64,000 bases of DNA from assembly GCA_002162925.1 (NCBI GenBank), contig MABC01000032.1, forward strand, positions 6,215 through 70,214, given 5' to 3'. Numbering within the stretch: the stretch's first letter is position 1; each line of letters begins with the position of its first letter. Source of the stretch: Thalassotalea sp. 42_200_T64 (GTDB taxonomy: Bacteria > Pseudomonadota > Gammaproteobacteria > Enterobacterales > Alteromonadaceae). The notes under the pieces are model-generated. The model searched no databases, had not been told where the DNA came from, and saw only the letters and a program-made list of their open reading frames with translations. A program made the position numbers and the translations under genes. Of this stretch, positions 46,579-57,040 are shown piece by piece.

Positions 46579-48147
46579 TTGAGTAAAAAATTGCTTAAGT
46601 CAGGCCTCATCGTCAGTTTTATGACGCTTATTTCCCGAGTGCTTGGTCTGGTGCGCGATGTTGTTATCGCCGATAAAATAGGTACCAGCTCAGGTGCCGA
46701 TGTGTTCTTCTTTGCCAATAAGATCCCTAATTTTTTACGAAGATTATTTGCCGAAGGCGCATTTGCACAAGCCTTTGTGCCGGTGTTGAGCGAATATCAA
46801 CAAGCGGATAGTAAAAATGGCACAGCCGATACTCGAGAGCTGATCAGCAAAGTAAGCGGTACCTTAGGCGTTATCGTCTCTATTGTGACCTTATTTGGCA
46901 TGATTGCCACTCCGCTGTTTGTCGCTTTATTTGGTTTTGGCTGGTTTTTAGACTGGCTTAATGACGGTCCCAATGCCGATAAATTTGATTTAGCATCATC
47001 GCTATTAACCATCACCTTTCCGTATTTATGGTTTATTAGTTTTACTGCCCTTTCCGGCGCGGTGTTAAATACCTTAGGAAAATTTGCGGCTGCGGCGTTT
47101 ACCCCGGTGTTGTTAAACGTTTGTATTATTGCAGCAGCAATTTATTTGTCAGCATCATTTGAGCAACCTGCCTACGCATTAGCATGGGGAGTCTTCCTCG
47201 GTGGCTTAACTCAGTTCTTATTCCAAATTCCGTTTTTGCTTAAAGCTGGCGCTTTAGTCAAACCTGTCTGGGGCTGGCAGCATGCTGGCGTTAAAAAAAT
47301 ACGAAAATTATTGATCCCGGCGTTATTTGGCGTATCGGTTACGCAGATCAATTTATTACTCGATACCTTAATCGCAAGTTTTTTAATTACCGGCTCTATC
47401 AGTTGGCTTTATTATGCCGACAGATTGCTAGAATTCCCGTTGGGCTTGTTTGGTATTGGCATCGCCACGGTGATTTTACCCAGTTTGTCACGCTTGCACG
47501 CCAATCAAAACCCTCAACAATTCTCTGCTACTTTAGATTGGGCATTAAAGGTCGTCAGCTTACTTGGTTGGCCAGCCATGGCGGGGCTTATGGTACTCGC
47601 CCAACCTATCATAATGGTGCTGTTTATGCGTGGCGAATTCAGCCAGAATGACGTGTTTCAGGTGTCCTATGCGCTATACGCTTATTTAAGCGGTTTGCTC
47701 AGTTTCATGTTCATCAAAGTGTTGGCGCCCGGCTATTATGCTCGTCAAGATACCAAAACGCCGGTGAAAATTGGCATCATCGCGATGGTCACAAATATGG
47801 TATTTAATTTACTGTTAGCACCTGTATTTGGTTATGTTGGTCTGGCCATTGCGACCGCGTTATCGGCAACGCTAAATGGTTTCTTATTGTATCGAGGCTT
47901 AAAAGTATTAGGCATTTACCAGCTAAGCAAACAGACAAAATTAGTGATTATTCGACTTATTCTTGCTGCATTAGCAATGGCGGCAGTCATTAATTATTTA
48001 TCGCCATCGTTTGATGCTTGGCTGGAGTTATCTTTTGCTCAGCAAGCGTTAAAATTGACCTGGTTAATTCTGGCCGGTGCAGCAACTTATTTTGTCAGTT
48101 GTGTCGTTATGGGCATTCGTTTGCCTCACTTCGTCAGCAAAGCCTGA
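46579..48147 (+). CDS. murJ: lipid II flippase MurJ
   Basis: This 522-residue MOP-superfamily flippase has about 14 membrane helices and moves lipid II across the inner membrane for peptidoglycan synthesis. The N-terminus SGLIVSFMTLISRVLGLVRD and ANKIPNFLRRLFAEGAFAQAFVPV are typical MurJ, including the cavity arginines. Translation starts at TTG 46579, with AAAGGA ten bases upstream. It is divergent from rpsT and upstream of ribF. Confidence 0.95.
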   Translation: MSKKLLKSGLIVSFMTLISRVLGLVRDVVIADKIGTSSGADVFFFANKIPNFLRRLFAEGAFAQAFVPVLSEYQQADSKNGTADTRELISKVSGTLGVIVSIVTLFGMIATPLFVALFGFGWFLDWLNDGPNADKFDLASSLLTITFPYLWFISFTALSGAVLNTLGKFAAAAFTPVLLNVCIIAAAIYLSASFEQPAYALAWGVFLGGLTQFLFQIPFLLKAGALVKPVWGWQHAGVKKIRKLLIPALFGVSVTQINLLLDTLIASFLITGSISWLYYADRLLEFPLGLFGIGIATVILPSLSRLHANQNPQQFSATLDWALKVVSLLGWPAMAGLMVLAQPIIMVLFMRGEFSQNDVFQVSYALYAYLSGLLSFMFIKVLAPGYYARQDTKTPVKIGIIAMVTNMVFNLLLAPVFGYVGLAIATALSATLNGFLLYRGLKVLGIYQLSKQTKLVIIRLILAALAMAAVINYLSPSFDAWLELSFAQQALKLTWLILAGAATYFVSCVVMGIRLPHFVSKA

Positions 48148-48172
48148 ACGAATCGATATTTATTGCAAAATT

Positions 48173-48197
48173 GCACCGCAAAGGTCAACAGACCCTA
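48173..48197. repeat. dispersed repeat GCACCGCAAAGGTCAACAGA
   Basis: This 25-base string matches 9277-9301 with one difference and ends in GACCCTA, whose inverse opens the hairpin at 5883. The rest of the 250-base gap before ribF contains a doubled GGTATATAA motif around 48318-48340, which includes a possible -10 TATAAT. Confidence 0.65.
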
Positions 48198-48398
48198 ATT
48201 ATTTGAAAACTTAATGCTAATCAAATGACTGTTTTGCGATAAGAAACCCCAAGCTTTGATAAAAATTGCCTTAAATCCCCACTATCTTGTGCGAAAGTGC
48301 TGATTAATAATTCACAGTGGTATATAAACTGGTATATAATTCGTCAGTTTTTAATAGGCTAAATATACTCATCCACATGAGTCGGGATTTTTCAATAG

Positions 48399-49334
48399 AT
48401 GCAATTAGTTAGAGGTGTGCACAATATTCGCGATGCGCATAATGGTTGTGTATTAACCATTGGCAATTTTGATGGTGTCCATTTGGGCCATCAACGAGTG
48501 GTTACCGCTCTGGTTGCAAAAGCAAAAAAGCTTAATTTGATCCCGGCAGTGATGGTGTTTGAGCCACAACCGCAAGAGCTCTTTAACCCACAAATGGCGC
48601 CAGCAAGGCTGTCTCGGTTACGCGATAAATATACCCTGTTAAAAAAACTTGGTGTACAGCGTCTCATTTGCGTGAACTTTACCCATGAATTTGCCAGCCA
48701 AACGGCGCAGCAATTTATTGAGAAATTATTAGTGACGCAACTTGGGGTTAAGCATTTGATCATAGGTGATGATTTTCGCTTTGGTAAAAATCGTCTTGGC
48801 AATTTTGCTATGCTCAAAAATGCCGGTAGCAAATTTGGCTTTGAAGTTACCGATACTGCCAGTTATAAAATGCTTACATGCCGAATTTCCAGTACTGAAA
48901 TTCGTAAAGCATTGCAACAAGACGAATTGGAAGATGCCGAACAAATGCTGGGCCGAAAATACAGCATTATTGGCCGTGTTGTGCATGGCGATAAACAAGG
49001 TAGAAACTTAGGTTTCCCTACCGCAAACGTATTACTGAAACGCTGCGTTTCGCCGGTTGCCGGTGTGTACGCAGTGAGCGTAAATGCTTTGGATAAGCAA
49101 TTTTATGGCGTCGCCAATATTGGTTCAAGACCAACGGTGAACGGCATAAGACAGCAGCTTGAAGTACATATTTTCGATTTTAACAACAACTTGTATGGTC
49201 AACCGATTGAAGTGGCATTATTAAAGAAACTGCGCGCCGAACAGCGTTTTGCCTCTTTAGACGAGTTAACCACACAAATTGCAAAAGATAGTGAACAGGC
49301 CCGCGCCTATGTGCAGGCTTTGGTTTCAAATTAA
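48399..49334 (+). CDS. ribF: bifunctional riboflavin kinase/FAD synthetase
   Basis: This 311-residue enzyme makes FMN and FAD. The N-terminal adenylyltransferase half contains TIGNFDGVHLGHQ and RISSTEIRKAL. The C-terminal kinase half starts at GRVVHGDKQGRNLGFPTANV and contains GVANIGSRPTV. Its products serve the flavin-rich NQR and COG2509 proteins. It sits before ileS, as in E. coli. Confidence 0.95.
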   Translation: MQLVRGVHNIRDAHNGCVLTIGNFDGVHLGHQRVVTALVAKAKKLNLIPAVMVFEPQPQELFNPQMAPARLSRLRDKYTLLKKLGVQRLICVNFTHEFASQTAQQFIEKLLVTQLGVKHLIIGDDFRFGKNRLGNFAMLKNAGSKFGFEVTDTASYKMLTCRISSTEIRKALQQDELEDAEQMLGRKYSIIGRVVHGDKQGRNLGFPTANVLLKRCVSPVAGVYAVSVNALDKQFYGVANIGSRPTVNGIRQQLEVHIFDFNNNLYGQPIEVALLKKLRAEQRFASLDELTTQIAKDSEQARAYVQALVSN

Positions 49335-49367
49335 TTGGTATAACAATACTAACGGATAAATGATTCA

Positions 49368-52190
49368 ATGAGTGATTATAAACATACTTTAAACTTACCA
49401 GACACTGCGTTCCCAATGCGTGGTGGCTTGCCACAGCGTGAACCTAAAATGCTGAAAGAATGGGCCGAAAAAGACTTGTATGGTCAAATTCGTGCTGCCA
49501 AAAAAGGCAAAAAATCATTTATTTTGCATGATGGCCCTCCGTATGCAAATGGTAATATTCATTTAGGTCATGCGGTAAATAAAATCTTAAAAGATGTGAT
49601 TGTAAAAGCAAAAACGCTTTCCGATTTTAACTCACCATACGTACCGGGCTGGGATTGTCACGGTTTACCGATTGAATTAGTGGTTGAAAAGAAGTGGGGC
49701 AAGCCGGGCAAAAAGTTAACGGCTAGTGAGTTTCGTCAAAAATGTCGTGAATACGCGAAAAAACAAGTGGACGGCCAGCGTGAAGACTTTAAACGTTTAG
49801 GCGTTTTTGCCGATTGGGCTAACCCATATTTGACCATGGATTTTAACACCGAAGCCAATATTATCCGCGCTTTAGGAAAAATCACTGAGAACGATCATTT
49901 GCATCAGGGCTTTAAACCGGTGCACTGGTGTACCGATTGTGGTTCGGCATTAGCCGAAGCCGAAGTGGAATATCAAGATAAGGTATCGCCTGCCATCGAC
50001 GTTAAGTTTAACTGTGATGATGCCGTTGCCGATTTATTCTCACACCCAGAAGGACATGCCGGAATAGGCCAAATCGCAATTGTGATTTGGACGACAACAC
50101 CATGGACTTTACCGGCAAACCGTGCAGTATCGGTAAATCCGGCATTGAAATATACCTTAGTTCAGGTAGAAGGTGAACAAGGGCCACAACGTCTAATTTT
50201 AGCCTCAGACTTGGTTGCCGATTGTATGGACCGCTTTGGTATTGATAAGTATCATGCATTAGGTTTTTGTAACGGTGATGCGTTAGAACACGTACAAATC
50301 AATCATCCGTTTTATGATTTCACCGTCCCTGTGATCTTGGGTGACCATGTGACTACCGAAGCGGGTACTGGTTGTGTGCACACCGCTCCTGGTCATGGTG
50401 TAGACGATTTCAATGTCGGTCGTAACTATGGTTTAGAAGTCGCTAACCCGGTTGGCGCCAACGGTGTTTATCTTAGCGATACCCCTTTATTTGCTGGCCA
50501 ACATGTATTTAAAGCCAACGACAGTGTGGTTGAAACCTTAAAAGCCCATGGTGCGCTAATGCATCATCATGCGTATGAACATTCTTACCCACATTGCTGG
50601 CGACACAAAACGCCAATTATTTTCCGAGCGACGCCGCAGTGGTTCATCTCTATGGATAATAAAGGTTTGCGTCAAGACTCATTAAAAGAAATTGAAAAAA
50701 CGAAATGGATCCCGGATTGGGGCCAAAGCCGAATTGAAAAAATGGTAGAAGGTCGTCCCGACTGGTGTATTTCAAGACAACGTACCTGGGGTGTGCCAAT
50801 TGCATTATTCGTGCATAAAGACACTGGTGCCTTACACCCTGATTCGGTGGCGTTAATTGAAAAGGTTGCGCTTAAAGTTGAACAACAAGGCATTCAAGCC
50901 TGGTTCGATTTAGAAGCAGAAGAATTAATTGGTGATGACGCGAATGAATACGTCAAAGTGCCAGATACTTTAGATGTTTGGTTTGATTCTGGGGTATCAC
51001 ACTACTCTGTTGTCGATGCTCGTGATGAGTTTGATGATATTGCCGACTTATATCTGGAAGGTAGTGACCAACACCGTGGTTGGTTTATGTCGTCAATGAT
51101 GTCATCGGTAGCGATGAACGGTAAAGCACCGTATCGTGAAGTGTTAACTCACGGTTTCACCGTTGATGTTAAAGGCCATAAAATGTCTAAATCGTTAGGC
51201 AATGTGGTAACACCGAGTGAAATTACCAACAAATTAGGCGCAGACATCTTACGGTTGTGGGTAGCTTCGGTTAACTATACCCAAGAAATTACCGTATCGG
51301 ATGAAATCTTCAAGCGTCAAGCCGATGCTTATCGCCGTATTCGTAATACCTCACGTTTCTTATTGGCCAACATTAATGGCTTTGAACCGGAAACTCATTC
51401 GGTGGCGTTAGATGACATGGTGGCACTCGATCGTTGGGTAGTAGGCAAAGCGGCCGACTTGCAAGAAGAAATCATCGAAGCTTACGACAACTATGAATTT
51501 CATGCGGTAGTACAAAAAATCATGAATTTCTGTACCAGCGAGCTCGGCGGTTTCTATTTAGATATTATTAAAGACAGACAGTACACCGCCAAAAGCGACG
51601 GTGTAGCGCGACGCTCATGTCAGACCGCGCTTTATCTGATTGCCGAAGCTATGGTGCGCTGGATGGCGCCAATTTTAAGCTTTACCGCGCAAGAGATTTG
51701 GTCAGCATTACCGGGTAAGCGTGATGAATTTGTGTTTACTGGTGTATGGTTTGATGGTGTTGAGAAAATGCCAGAAAACTCTGAGTTAAATAATGATTTC
51801 TGGGCAAGTTTATTGGCGGTACGTACGGAAGTGAACAAAGCTCTGGAACTAGCCCGTCGCGAAGAAGTGGTTGGTGCTGGCTTGCAAGCTAACGTGACGT
51901 TATACGCTAATAAAGAGTTAGCGGATAAACTATTAGCGATTGGTGAAGAGTTACGTTTTGCCTTAATTACGTCAACGGCAACGGTAGTACCGGTGAGCGC
52001 ACAACCTGAGGGGGCTAGCGCTACCGAACTAGCAGGTTTGTGGTTATCGGTTGCCGCTTCAACCGGTACTAAGTGTGAGCGTTGTTGGCATTATACTGAT
52101 GATATCGGTACCAATGATGCGCACAGTGATATCTGTGGCCGTTGTGTTAGCAATATTGAAGGCGATGGCGAAGTTCGTCAGTTTGCTTAA
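49368..52190 (+). CDS. ileS: isoleucyl-tRNA synthetase
   Basis: This 940-residue class I synthetase has the HIGH-type motif HLGH at 65-68, the KMSKS loop in [10 protein letters not shown] near residue 600, and an editing domain around [14 protein letters not shown]. The C-terminal zinc site has Cys pairs in [10 protein letters not shown] and CGRC. It is of the bacterial IleS1 form. It is followed after 20 bases by lspA. Confidence 0.97.
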   Translation: MSDYKHTLNLPDTAFPMRGGLPQREPKMLKEWAEKDLYGQIRAAKKGKKSFILHDGPPYANGNIHLGHAVNKILKDVIVKAKTLSDFNSPYVPGWDCHGLPIELVVEKKWGKPGKKLTASEFRQKCREYAKKQVDGQREDFKRLGVFADWANPYLTMDFNTEANIIRALGKITENDHLHQGFKPVHWCTDCGSALAEAEVEYQDKVSPAIDVKFNCDDAVADLFSHPEGHAGIGQIAIVIWTTTPWTLPANRAVSVNPALKYTLVQVEGEQGPQRLILASDLVADCMDRFGIDKYHALGFCNGDALEHVQINHPFYDFTVPVILGDHVTTEAGTGCVHTAPGHGVDDFNVGRNYGLEVANPVGANGVYLSDTPLFAGQHVFKANDSVVETLKAHGALMHHHAYEHSYPHCWRHKTPIIFRATPQWFISMDNKGLRQDSLKEIEKTKWIPDWGQSRIEKMVEGRPDWCISRQRTWGVPIALFVHKDTGALHPDSVALIEKVALKVEQQGIQAWFDLEAEELIGDDANEYVKVPDTLDVWFDSGVSHYSVVDARDEFDDIADLYLEGSDQHRGWFMSSMMSSVAMNGKAPYREVLTHGFTVDVKGHKMSKSLGNVVTPSEITNKLGADILRLWVASVNYTQEITVSDEIFKRQADAYRRIRNTSRFLLANINGFEPETHSVALDDMVALDRWVVGKAADLQEEIIEAYDNYEFHAVVQKIMNFCTSELGGFYLDIIKDRQYTAKSDGVARRSCQTALYLIAEAMVRWMAPILSFTAQEIWSALPGKRDEFVFTGVWFDGVEKMPENSELNNDFWASLLAVRTEVNKALELARREEVVGAGLQANVTLYANKELADKLLAIGEELRFALITSTATVVPVSAQPEGASATELAGLWLSVAASTGTKCERCWHYTDDIGTNDAHSDICGRCVSNIEGDGEVRQFA

Positions 52191-52210
52191 AGAGAAAAGG
52201 TTGTATTTGA

Positions 52211-52795
52211 ATGTCTGATCATTCTGTGTTTAAAAACACTGGCTTACGTTGGTTATGGCTGGCAATTATTATGCTTGTTATTGATCAGGTAACAAAACAC
52301 ACCGTTGTGTTTTTTATGGATTATCGTGAAAGTATTGCGGTTATGCCGTATTTTAATTTAACCTATGTACATAACCCTGGTGCCGCGTTTAGTTTTTTAG
52401 CTGATCAGGGCGGTTGGCAGCGTTGGTTCTTTACCATCATTGCCGCAGTAGTCAGTGTATTACTGATTGTGTGGATGGCGAAAACGCCGAAACAAGATAA
52501 ATTGATTGGCATTGCCTTTGCGTTAATTTTAAGTGGTGCGGTTGGCAATCTAATCGATCGTATGATGTTTGGCTATGTGATCGATTTTCTCGACTTTTAT
52601 CTTGGCAACAAACATTGGCCGGCATTTAATGTTGCCGATTCGGCGATTTTTGTCGGTGCCGGCTTGATGATCTTAGATGCTTTGTATAATAGTGATAAAA
52701 GCGGCGACAAAAGCGACGACACAAGCAACGACACTGTCACCGGAAAAAATGAAAACAACAATGAGTTAGATAACTCTGACTCGGGAGTAAAGTAG
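52211..52795 (+). CDS. lspA: lipoprotein signal peptidase (SPase II)
   Basis: This 194-residue inner-membrane aspartic peptidase cleaves prolipoproteins after Lgt has modified them. The catalytic Asp motifs are GNLIDRMMFGYVIDFLDFY and FNVADSAIFVG. After the last helix there is a hydrophilic tail of about 30 residues rich in Asp, Ser, Thr and Asn, longer than the short tail of E. coli LspA. The stop is adjacent to the fkpB start. Confidence 0.95.
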   Translation: MSDHSVFKNTGLRWLWLAIIMLVIDQVTKHTVVFFMDYRESIAVMPYFNLTYVHNPGAAFSFLADQGGWQRWFFTIIAAVVSVLLIVWMAKTPKQDKLIGIAFALILSGAVGNLIDRMMFGYVIDFLDFYLGNKHWPAFNVADSAIFVGAGLMILDALYNSDKSGDKSDDTSNDTVTGKNENNNELDNSDSGVK

Positions 52796-52796
52796 T

Positions 52797-53246
52797 ATGT
52801 CTGAACAGGCAAATGATGTGAAAACCATTACCAGTGATTCAAATTTATTAATGCATATCACCATGAAGCTATCTGATGGCTCAGCGGCCGACAGCACGAA
52901 AGTGAACAACAAGCCGGCAAAAGTGAACATGGGCGATCAAAGCTTATCACCAGCGTTTGAAGCTCAGTTGTTAGGCTTAACGGCAGGGGACAGTAAAGAA
53001 TTTACCCTAGAGGCAAAAGATGCCTTTGGTGACGTGAACCCTGATAATATCCATTATTTGGATCGGCAAAAATTTAACAGTGAAACACCGGCCGAAGTTG
53101 GCAGTATTGTTACTTTCACCCAACCGGGTGGTGAAATACCCGGCGTGATCCGTGAAGTAAACGATTTATCGGTTACCGTCGATTTTAATCATCCTTTAGC
53201 GGGACAGGCAATCACCTTTGCCATCGATGTCGTTGACATCCTGTAA
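52797..53246 (+). CDS. fkpB: FKBP-type peptidyl-prolyl isomerase, SlyD-like
   Basis: This 149-residue protein is FkpB (SlpA). It has MHITMKLSDGSAADST at the start of the FKBP fold, then SPAFEAQLLGLTAGDSKEFTLEAKDAFG leading into the inserted chaperone flap, and VDFNHPLAGQAITFAIDVVDI at the end. It is cytoplasmic and follows lspA by one base, in the conserved ileS-lspA-fkpB-ispH order. Confidence 0.94.
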   Translation: MSEQANDVKTITSDSNLLMHITMKLSDGSAADSTKVNNKPAKVNMGDQSLSPAFEAQLLGLTAGDSKEFTLEAKDAFGDVNPDNIHYLDRQKFNSETPAEVGSIVTFTQPGGEIPGVIREVNDLSVTVDFNHPLAGQAITFAIDVVDIL

Positions 53247-53298
53247 TACCAATTCGTTTTAACCATTAAAATGAGCAGTTATTTACTCTACTTGGTAT
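53246..53298. repeat. ATACCAA/TTGGTAT palindromic repeat beginning at the fkpB stop
   Basis: ATACCAATTCG at the left and CTACTTGGTAT at the right bound a 53-base copy. It starts within the TAA stop of fkpB and ends in GGTATAATG, which also looks like a -10 for ispH. The element may have supplied a promoter. Confidence 0.6.
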
Positions 53299-53312
53299 AA
53301 TGAATCATGGAG

Positions 53313-53332
53313 TGCGAATTTATTCGCATTTT
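53313..53332 (+). terminator. weak hairpin upstream of ispH
   Basis: TGCGAAT-TT-ATTCGCA followed by TTTT is a compact hairpin between fkpB and ispH. It is small for a terminator and may be partial attenuation; a GCGACTTGAGTCGC hairpin follows. Confidence 0.35.
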
Positions 53333-53376
53333 CACTGCAACGGCGACTTGAGTCGCAGATACAAAAGAACAGCATT

Positions 53377-54306
53377 ATGGAAATTATATTAGCGAACCCT
53401 AGAGGTTTTTGTGCCGGTGTTGATAGAGCTATCAGTATTGTTGACAGGGCTTTAGATATCTTTGACGCCCCAATTTATGTGCGTCACGAAGTGGTTCATA
53501 ATAAATTTGTCGTCAATGGTTTAAAACAGCGTGGCGCTATCTTTGTTGATGAACTGGATGAAGTGCCAGATGGCAATACCGTGATCTTTTCCGCGCATGG
53601 CGTATCGAAAGCGGTACGTCGAGAAGCCAAAGACCGAGGTTTAAAAGTATTCGATGCCACTTGTCCATTAGTCACCAAAGTGCATATGGAAGTCACCCGT
53701 GCATCGCGTAAAAACCACGAGTGCATTCTTATCGGTCATGCCGGCCACCCCGAAGTGGAAGGCACGATGGGGCAATACGAGTCAGAAGTTGGTGGTATTT
53801 ACCTGGTTGAATCTGTTCGTGATGTTGAAAACCTTATCGTGAAAAATTCAGAGGTTTTATTTTATTGTTCACAAACCACATTATCGGTGGATGATACTTC
53901 AGAAGTGGTTGATGCACTTCGGACTAAATTTCCAAACATTTCAGGCCCGCGCAAAGATGACATTTGTTATGCCACACAAAACCGTCAAGATGCAGTACGC
54001 TCAATTGCCAACAAAGCCGATTTGTTATTGGTGGTAGGTGCCAGAAACAGTTCTAACTCAAATCGTTTACGCGAATTAGCGGAAAAAATGGGCATTACCT
54101 CGTATTTGATCGACGGTGCCGAAGACATTGACTCTAGCTGGTTAGAAAAGGCCGAAAAAATTGGCGTAACTGCTGGTGCTTCAGCGCCGGAAGTATTGGT
54201 TGCGCAAGTTGTTGAAAAACTAAAAGCCCTGGGCGGTAAAGTAGTCATAGAAAACCCCGGTCGTGAAGAAACAACCGTATTTGCGGTTCCTGCCGAACTG
54301 AGATAA
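53377..54306 (+). CDS. ispH: 4-hydroxy-3-methylbut-2-enyl diphosphate reductase
   Basis: This 309-residue iron-sulfur enzyme performs the last step of the MEP isoprenoid pathway. The three cluster cysteines are in [12 protein letters not shown] (Cys12), [11 protein letters not shown] and [21 protein letters not shown] provides the substrate-phosphate site. It stands upstream of fimT, as in Pseudomonas and other gammaproteobacteria. Confidence 0.96.
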   Translation: MEIILANPRGFCAGVDRAISIVDRALDIFDAPIYVRHEVVHNKFVVNGLKQRGAIFVDELDEVPDGNTVIFSAHGVSKAVRREAKDRGLKVFDATCPLVTKVHMEVTRASRKNHECILIGHAGHPEVEGTMGQYESEVGGIYLVESVRDVENLIVKNSEVLFYCSQTTLSVDDTSEVVDALRTKFPNISGPRKDDICYATQNRQDAVRSIANKADLLLVVGARNSSNSNRLRELAEKMGITSYLIDGAEDIDSSWLEKAEKIGVTAGASAPEVLVAQVVEKLKALGGKVVIENPGREETTVFAVPAELR

Positions 54307-54358
54307 TTCGCCAATTTCAAAAGCTTTAGATAAAAACTGAACTATACTGTATTCATCA

Positions 54359-54397
54359 AATACCAATCTGCATAAGCTTCTTATGCAGATTGGTATT
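54359..54397. repeat. perfect 18-bp inverted repeat between ispH and fimT
   Basis: AATACCAATCTGCATAAG and its exact complement CTTATGCAGATTGGTATT are separated by three bases. It is the most perfect member of the ATACCAA/TTGGTAT family here. It has no T-run but could still fold in the transcript and separate ispH from the pilin genes. Confidence 0.8.
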
Positions 54398-54413
54398 ATA
54401 GCAAGGAGGCTAA

Positions 54414-55022
54414 ATGATGAAACCCCAATGTCGATACCATTCAACACATATTACTACACTTAAAAAAAGCGCCTGCTTAGGCTTTTCACTGGTCGAACTT
54501 CTGGTCACCGTGGCCATTATGACATCACTGCTCAGCATTGGCATGCCAAGTTACCAAGCTCTGATCCAGCGTCATTATATGAAAACCGAAGTGAATAAAT
54601 GGTTATTGGCATTAAATCTTGCCCGACAAACGGCAATTACCAGTGGCAATATTGTCACTCTTTGCCCTAGCAGTAACGGCATCTCTTGTGGTAAAAAATG
54701 GACCGATGGGGCAATACTGTTTATCGACAAAAATCGCGACCATGTAAAAGATAATAATGAACTTATGTTGCAAGTAGTTGCCGCGGTTCAACATCGACAA
54801 TTATTGACCTGGCGCGCCTTTCAAAATCGAAAATATATCCAATTTCAACAAAATGGCTTCACCTGGAGCCAAAATGGCACGTTTCGTATTTGTGCAAATC
54901 AAACGTCGTTGAAATATAATCGTGCGTTAATTGTGACTCGTTCTGGCCGCATTCGATTATCAAAAGACCATGATGGCAATGGCATTCATGAAGATGCTGC
55001 TGGTAAGGATGTCAGCTGTTAG
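54414..55022 (+). CDS. fimT: type IV pilus minor pilin, FimT/GspH type
   Basis: This 202-residue pseudopilin has prepilin cleavage G-FSLVELLVTVAIM after a 26-residue basic leader, then the pilin helix and a GspH-type beta domain with Cys pairs (LCPSSNGISCG; ...RICAN; C-terminal DVSC). KDHDGNGIHED near the end resembles a calcium-binding loop. An AAGGAGG ribosome site precedes the ATG. It keeps the canonical place after ispH, but the genes that normally follow it (pilV-W-X) are inverted. Confidence 0.88.
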   Translation: MMKPQCRYHSTHITTLKKSACLGFSLVELLVTVAIMTSLLSIGMPSYQALIQRHYMKTEVNKWLLALNLARQTAITSGNIVTLCPSSNGISCGKKWTDGAILFIDKNRDHVKDNNELMLQVVAAVQHRQLLTWRAFQNRKYIQFQQNGFTWSQNGTFRICANQTSLKYNRALIVTRSGRIRLSKDHDGNGIHEDAAGKDVSC

Positions 55023-55038
55023 GTTTGGCTAACCAAGT

Positions 55039-55521
55039 CTAATGCCAGCAATTATTATTTATTACACCTTGACTGTTTAGTGAACTTTTCTCATTTAAAT
55101 TTGAAAGGGTAAAGCTGAGACAACCTTTATCTTTACTCTGACTGGTTCGGGCGGTTGCTTTGAGAATAAAACTGTCTACTCCGTCATTGGCTTGAGTTCT
55201 AACGGTAACACTGAGTTGATAAAATTCTTCATCCGTTAATATTGATTTATGATTCAAACCGGAAGCAGAGCTAATATCATTAGAATACTGCATGTTTTGA
55301 TTATAAAAATTTTCTTCTAAGACTGCCAAATGCATCAATGTAATGGTCGCATCGCTGCGCCTTACTTTGAGTACATAGTCTTGAAAGCTACCATAGGCGA
55401 TGCTGCTTAAAATACCGACTATCACTAAACAAACCATCAATTCCAATAAAGTAAACCCGAGATGACTGTTTTTCAGTACTCTATAAACCACGTTATTGGT
55501 TTCATCATATTTGAGTTGCAT
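55039..55521 (-). CDS. pilE: type IV pilus minor pilin, PilE type
   Basis: This 160-residue pilin has the prepilin motif HLG-FTLLELMVCLVIVG after a 22-residue leader. The C-terminal domain is short with a Cys pair (DKGCLSF...NNNCWH), as in PilE minor pilins. GGAGG lies before the ATG. It is the last gene of the minus-strand pilV-pilW-pilX-pilE series and converges with fimT, leaving 16 bases between stops. Confidence 0.87.
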   Translation of the reverse strand: MQLKYDETNNVVYRVLKNSHLGFTLLELMVCLVIVGILSSIAYGSFQDYVLKVRRSDATITLMHLAVLEENFYNQNMQYSNDISSASGLNHKSILTDEEFYQLSVTVRTQANDGVDSFILKATARTSQSKDKGCLSFTLSNLNEKSSLNSQGVINNNCWH

Positions 55522-55550
55522 AGTCTGCCTCCAAAATTATTAACTTGATA

Positions 55551-55567
55551 TTTAATCAACTTGGTAT
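55551..55567. repeat. half copy of the ATACCAA/TTGGTAT family
   Basis: TTTAATCAACTTGGTAT lies between pilX and pilE of the minus-strand cluster, exactly where pilY1 would stand in the canonical order. Confidence 0.55.
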
Positions 55568-55584
55568 TTGTCGCTGTCAACGAG

Positions 55585-56094
55585 TTAATTGACTAAAAAA
55601 GTAAGCAGTTTTTGGCTCTGATACTCTCCACCTTTCGCCGTTTCTGTGTGTAGCAGTAATTTGAACAGGTGATGTTCAGCGCCAATAAATGGCTCGCTCA
55701 ATTTCGTAGTTTTACCTAAGTAAATCACCACATATTGGCCTTTACCTGCTGTAAGCGATGATGCTGATACAACTGCGCCGTTATCTTGCCAATTGATATC
55801 CGTTAAATACAATGCGGAGTGCTCGGGGTAAAAGCCAATTTCGGGCACCGTTAAATCGACATTGTCTTCCAATAACGATTCAATATATGACTTCGCCTGA
55901 GCCGTCACCAGATGTGACATATTTTGACTCAGCAGTTGTAGCTGATAATGATTGCTCATTTGGCTTTGGTTTAAAGCATTTTTAAATAATGCCGTGGCAA
56001 TTAAGGTCACCAATAACAGCATGATCAAATTGCTCGCCAATACTATTCCATGAGGTGTTGCTTTTTTAACAGCATCATTGTGTGCTGAGTTCAT
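55585..56094 (-). CDS. pilX: type IV pilus assembly protein, PilX type
   Basis: This 169-residue pseudopilin has a leader ending HG-IVLASNLIMLLLVTLIAT, a hydrophobic helix without the Glu5 of other pilins, as in PilX/GspK. The globular part is small. The frame opens at a TTG (56097), but the ATG at 56094, with AAGGA seven bases upstream, is preferred. It follows pilW by about 19 bases. Confidence 0.8.
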   Translation of the reverse strand: MNSAHNDAVKKATPHGIVLASNLIMLLLVTLIATALFKNALNQSQMSNHYQLQLLSQNMSHLVTAQAKSYIESLLEDNVDLTVPEIGFYPEHSALYLTDINWQDNGAVVSASSLTAGKGQYVVIYLGKTTKLSEPFIGAEHHLFKLLLHTETAKGGEYQSQKLLTFLVN

Positions 56095-56113
56095 CAATAA
56101 TTCCTTTTATTGG

Positions 56114-57037
56114 TTAATGGTAATTAAACGTGTACTGATAATGCAAACGGTGGAAGTTATCATTTACCTGATAATTAATGTCGGCAAGCGGATAATTTTT
56201 ATTGTCAAAATGCGCCTTGTCCGGGCAGTCACTTCTTAATAATAAATCCACTTTTACGCTTAAGATCCTACGCCAGTTCAATACCTGATTGGGATTCACA
56301 TATTTGTTGGCAATGTTATCCTCATCATTATCGATGGCAAACTGAATTTGCAATTGTTCGACGCCACTGAGTAATTCTTCCCGTTGCGGTCTACCATTGA
56401 CCAGAGTTTGCCAATACAAAGATGGTATTATTTGGGACTGGCATTCTCTTTGGCTGTCGCCAATGTAAAAACTGTGGGCGACGATTTGTTGAGTTAACGC
56501 GTTGGTTAAGTCCTTATTAATGGCTAAACTTCTATCTCGGCCGATAAATAATCTATGACTTGCCCCGTCGCTACGCAGATAAATTTGTTGATTATCATAA
56601 CTGCCAACTGGCTCTGTGCTGGCATATCTTAGCGTTAATATGTCGCCGATAAGATAATCATCATTTTTTATACAGGCATAACCTGTTGCCGAATTGTTGA
56701 TAGCAAACACGGGTTGTTGTAATTGTCGGCCCCAACTGGTACCTGATTCAATGCATGTTGTTTGCGTTGCATCGGTTAACAAGGCGCTGCCGGCAAACGT
56801 ACTAAATGGCAGGGTATTATTCCAATATCGGCTTTGTTTTATGTCATTTTCAATTAAGGCGAACGCAAATCTTGCAGTTTCCTGCATTTTTGCTGTTTGC
56901 TGAATATTGATAAAGCTTTTGTTAACGCTGAACAGTCCCTGCATGCTGACGCTGAGTAAAAATAATCCAAGGGTAAGTGACACCATCACTTCGACAATGG
57001 TGAAACCATAGCTATATGGTAGTTTTTGTAAGCGCAT
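56114..57037 (-). CDS. pilW: type IV pilus minor pilin, PilW type
   Basis: This 307-residue protein has prepilin motif YG-FTIVEVMVSLTLGLFLLS and a long beta-rich C-terminal domain, the standard form of PilW. IDNDEDNIANKY is an Asp-rich loop in the C-terminal part. It is three bases downstream of pilV and part of the same transcript. Confidence 0.87.
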   Translation of the reverse strand: MRLQKLPYSYGFTIVEVMVSLTLGLFLLSVSMQGLFSVNKSFINIQQTAKMQETARFAFALIENDIKQSRYWNNTLPFSTFAGSALLTDATQTTCIESGTSWGRQLQQPVFAINNSATGYACIKNDDYLIGDILTLRYASTEPVGSYDNQQIYLRSDGASHRLFIGRDRSLAINKDLTNALTQQIVAHSFYIGDSQRECQSQIIPSLYWQTLVNGRPQREELLSGVEQLQIQFAIDNDEDNIANKYVNPNQVLNWRRILSVKVDLLLRSDCPDKAHFDNKNYPLADINYQVNDNFHRLHYQYTFNYH

Positions 57038-57040
57038 AAA

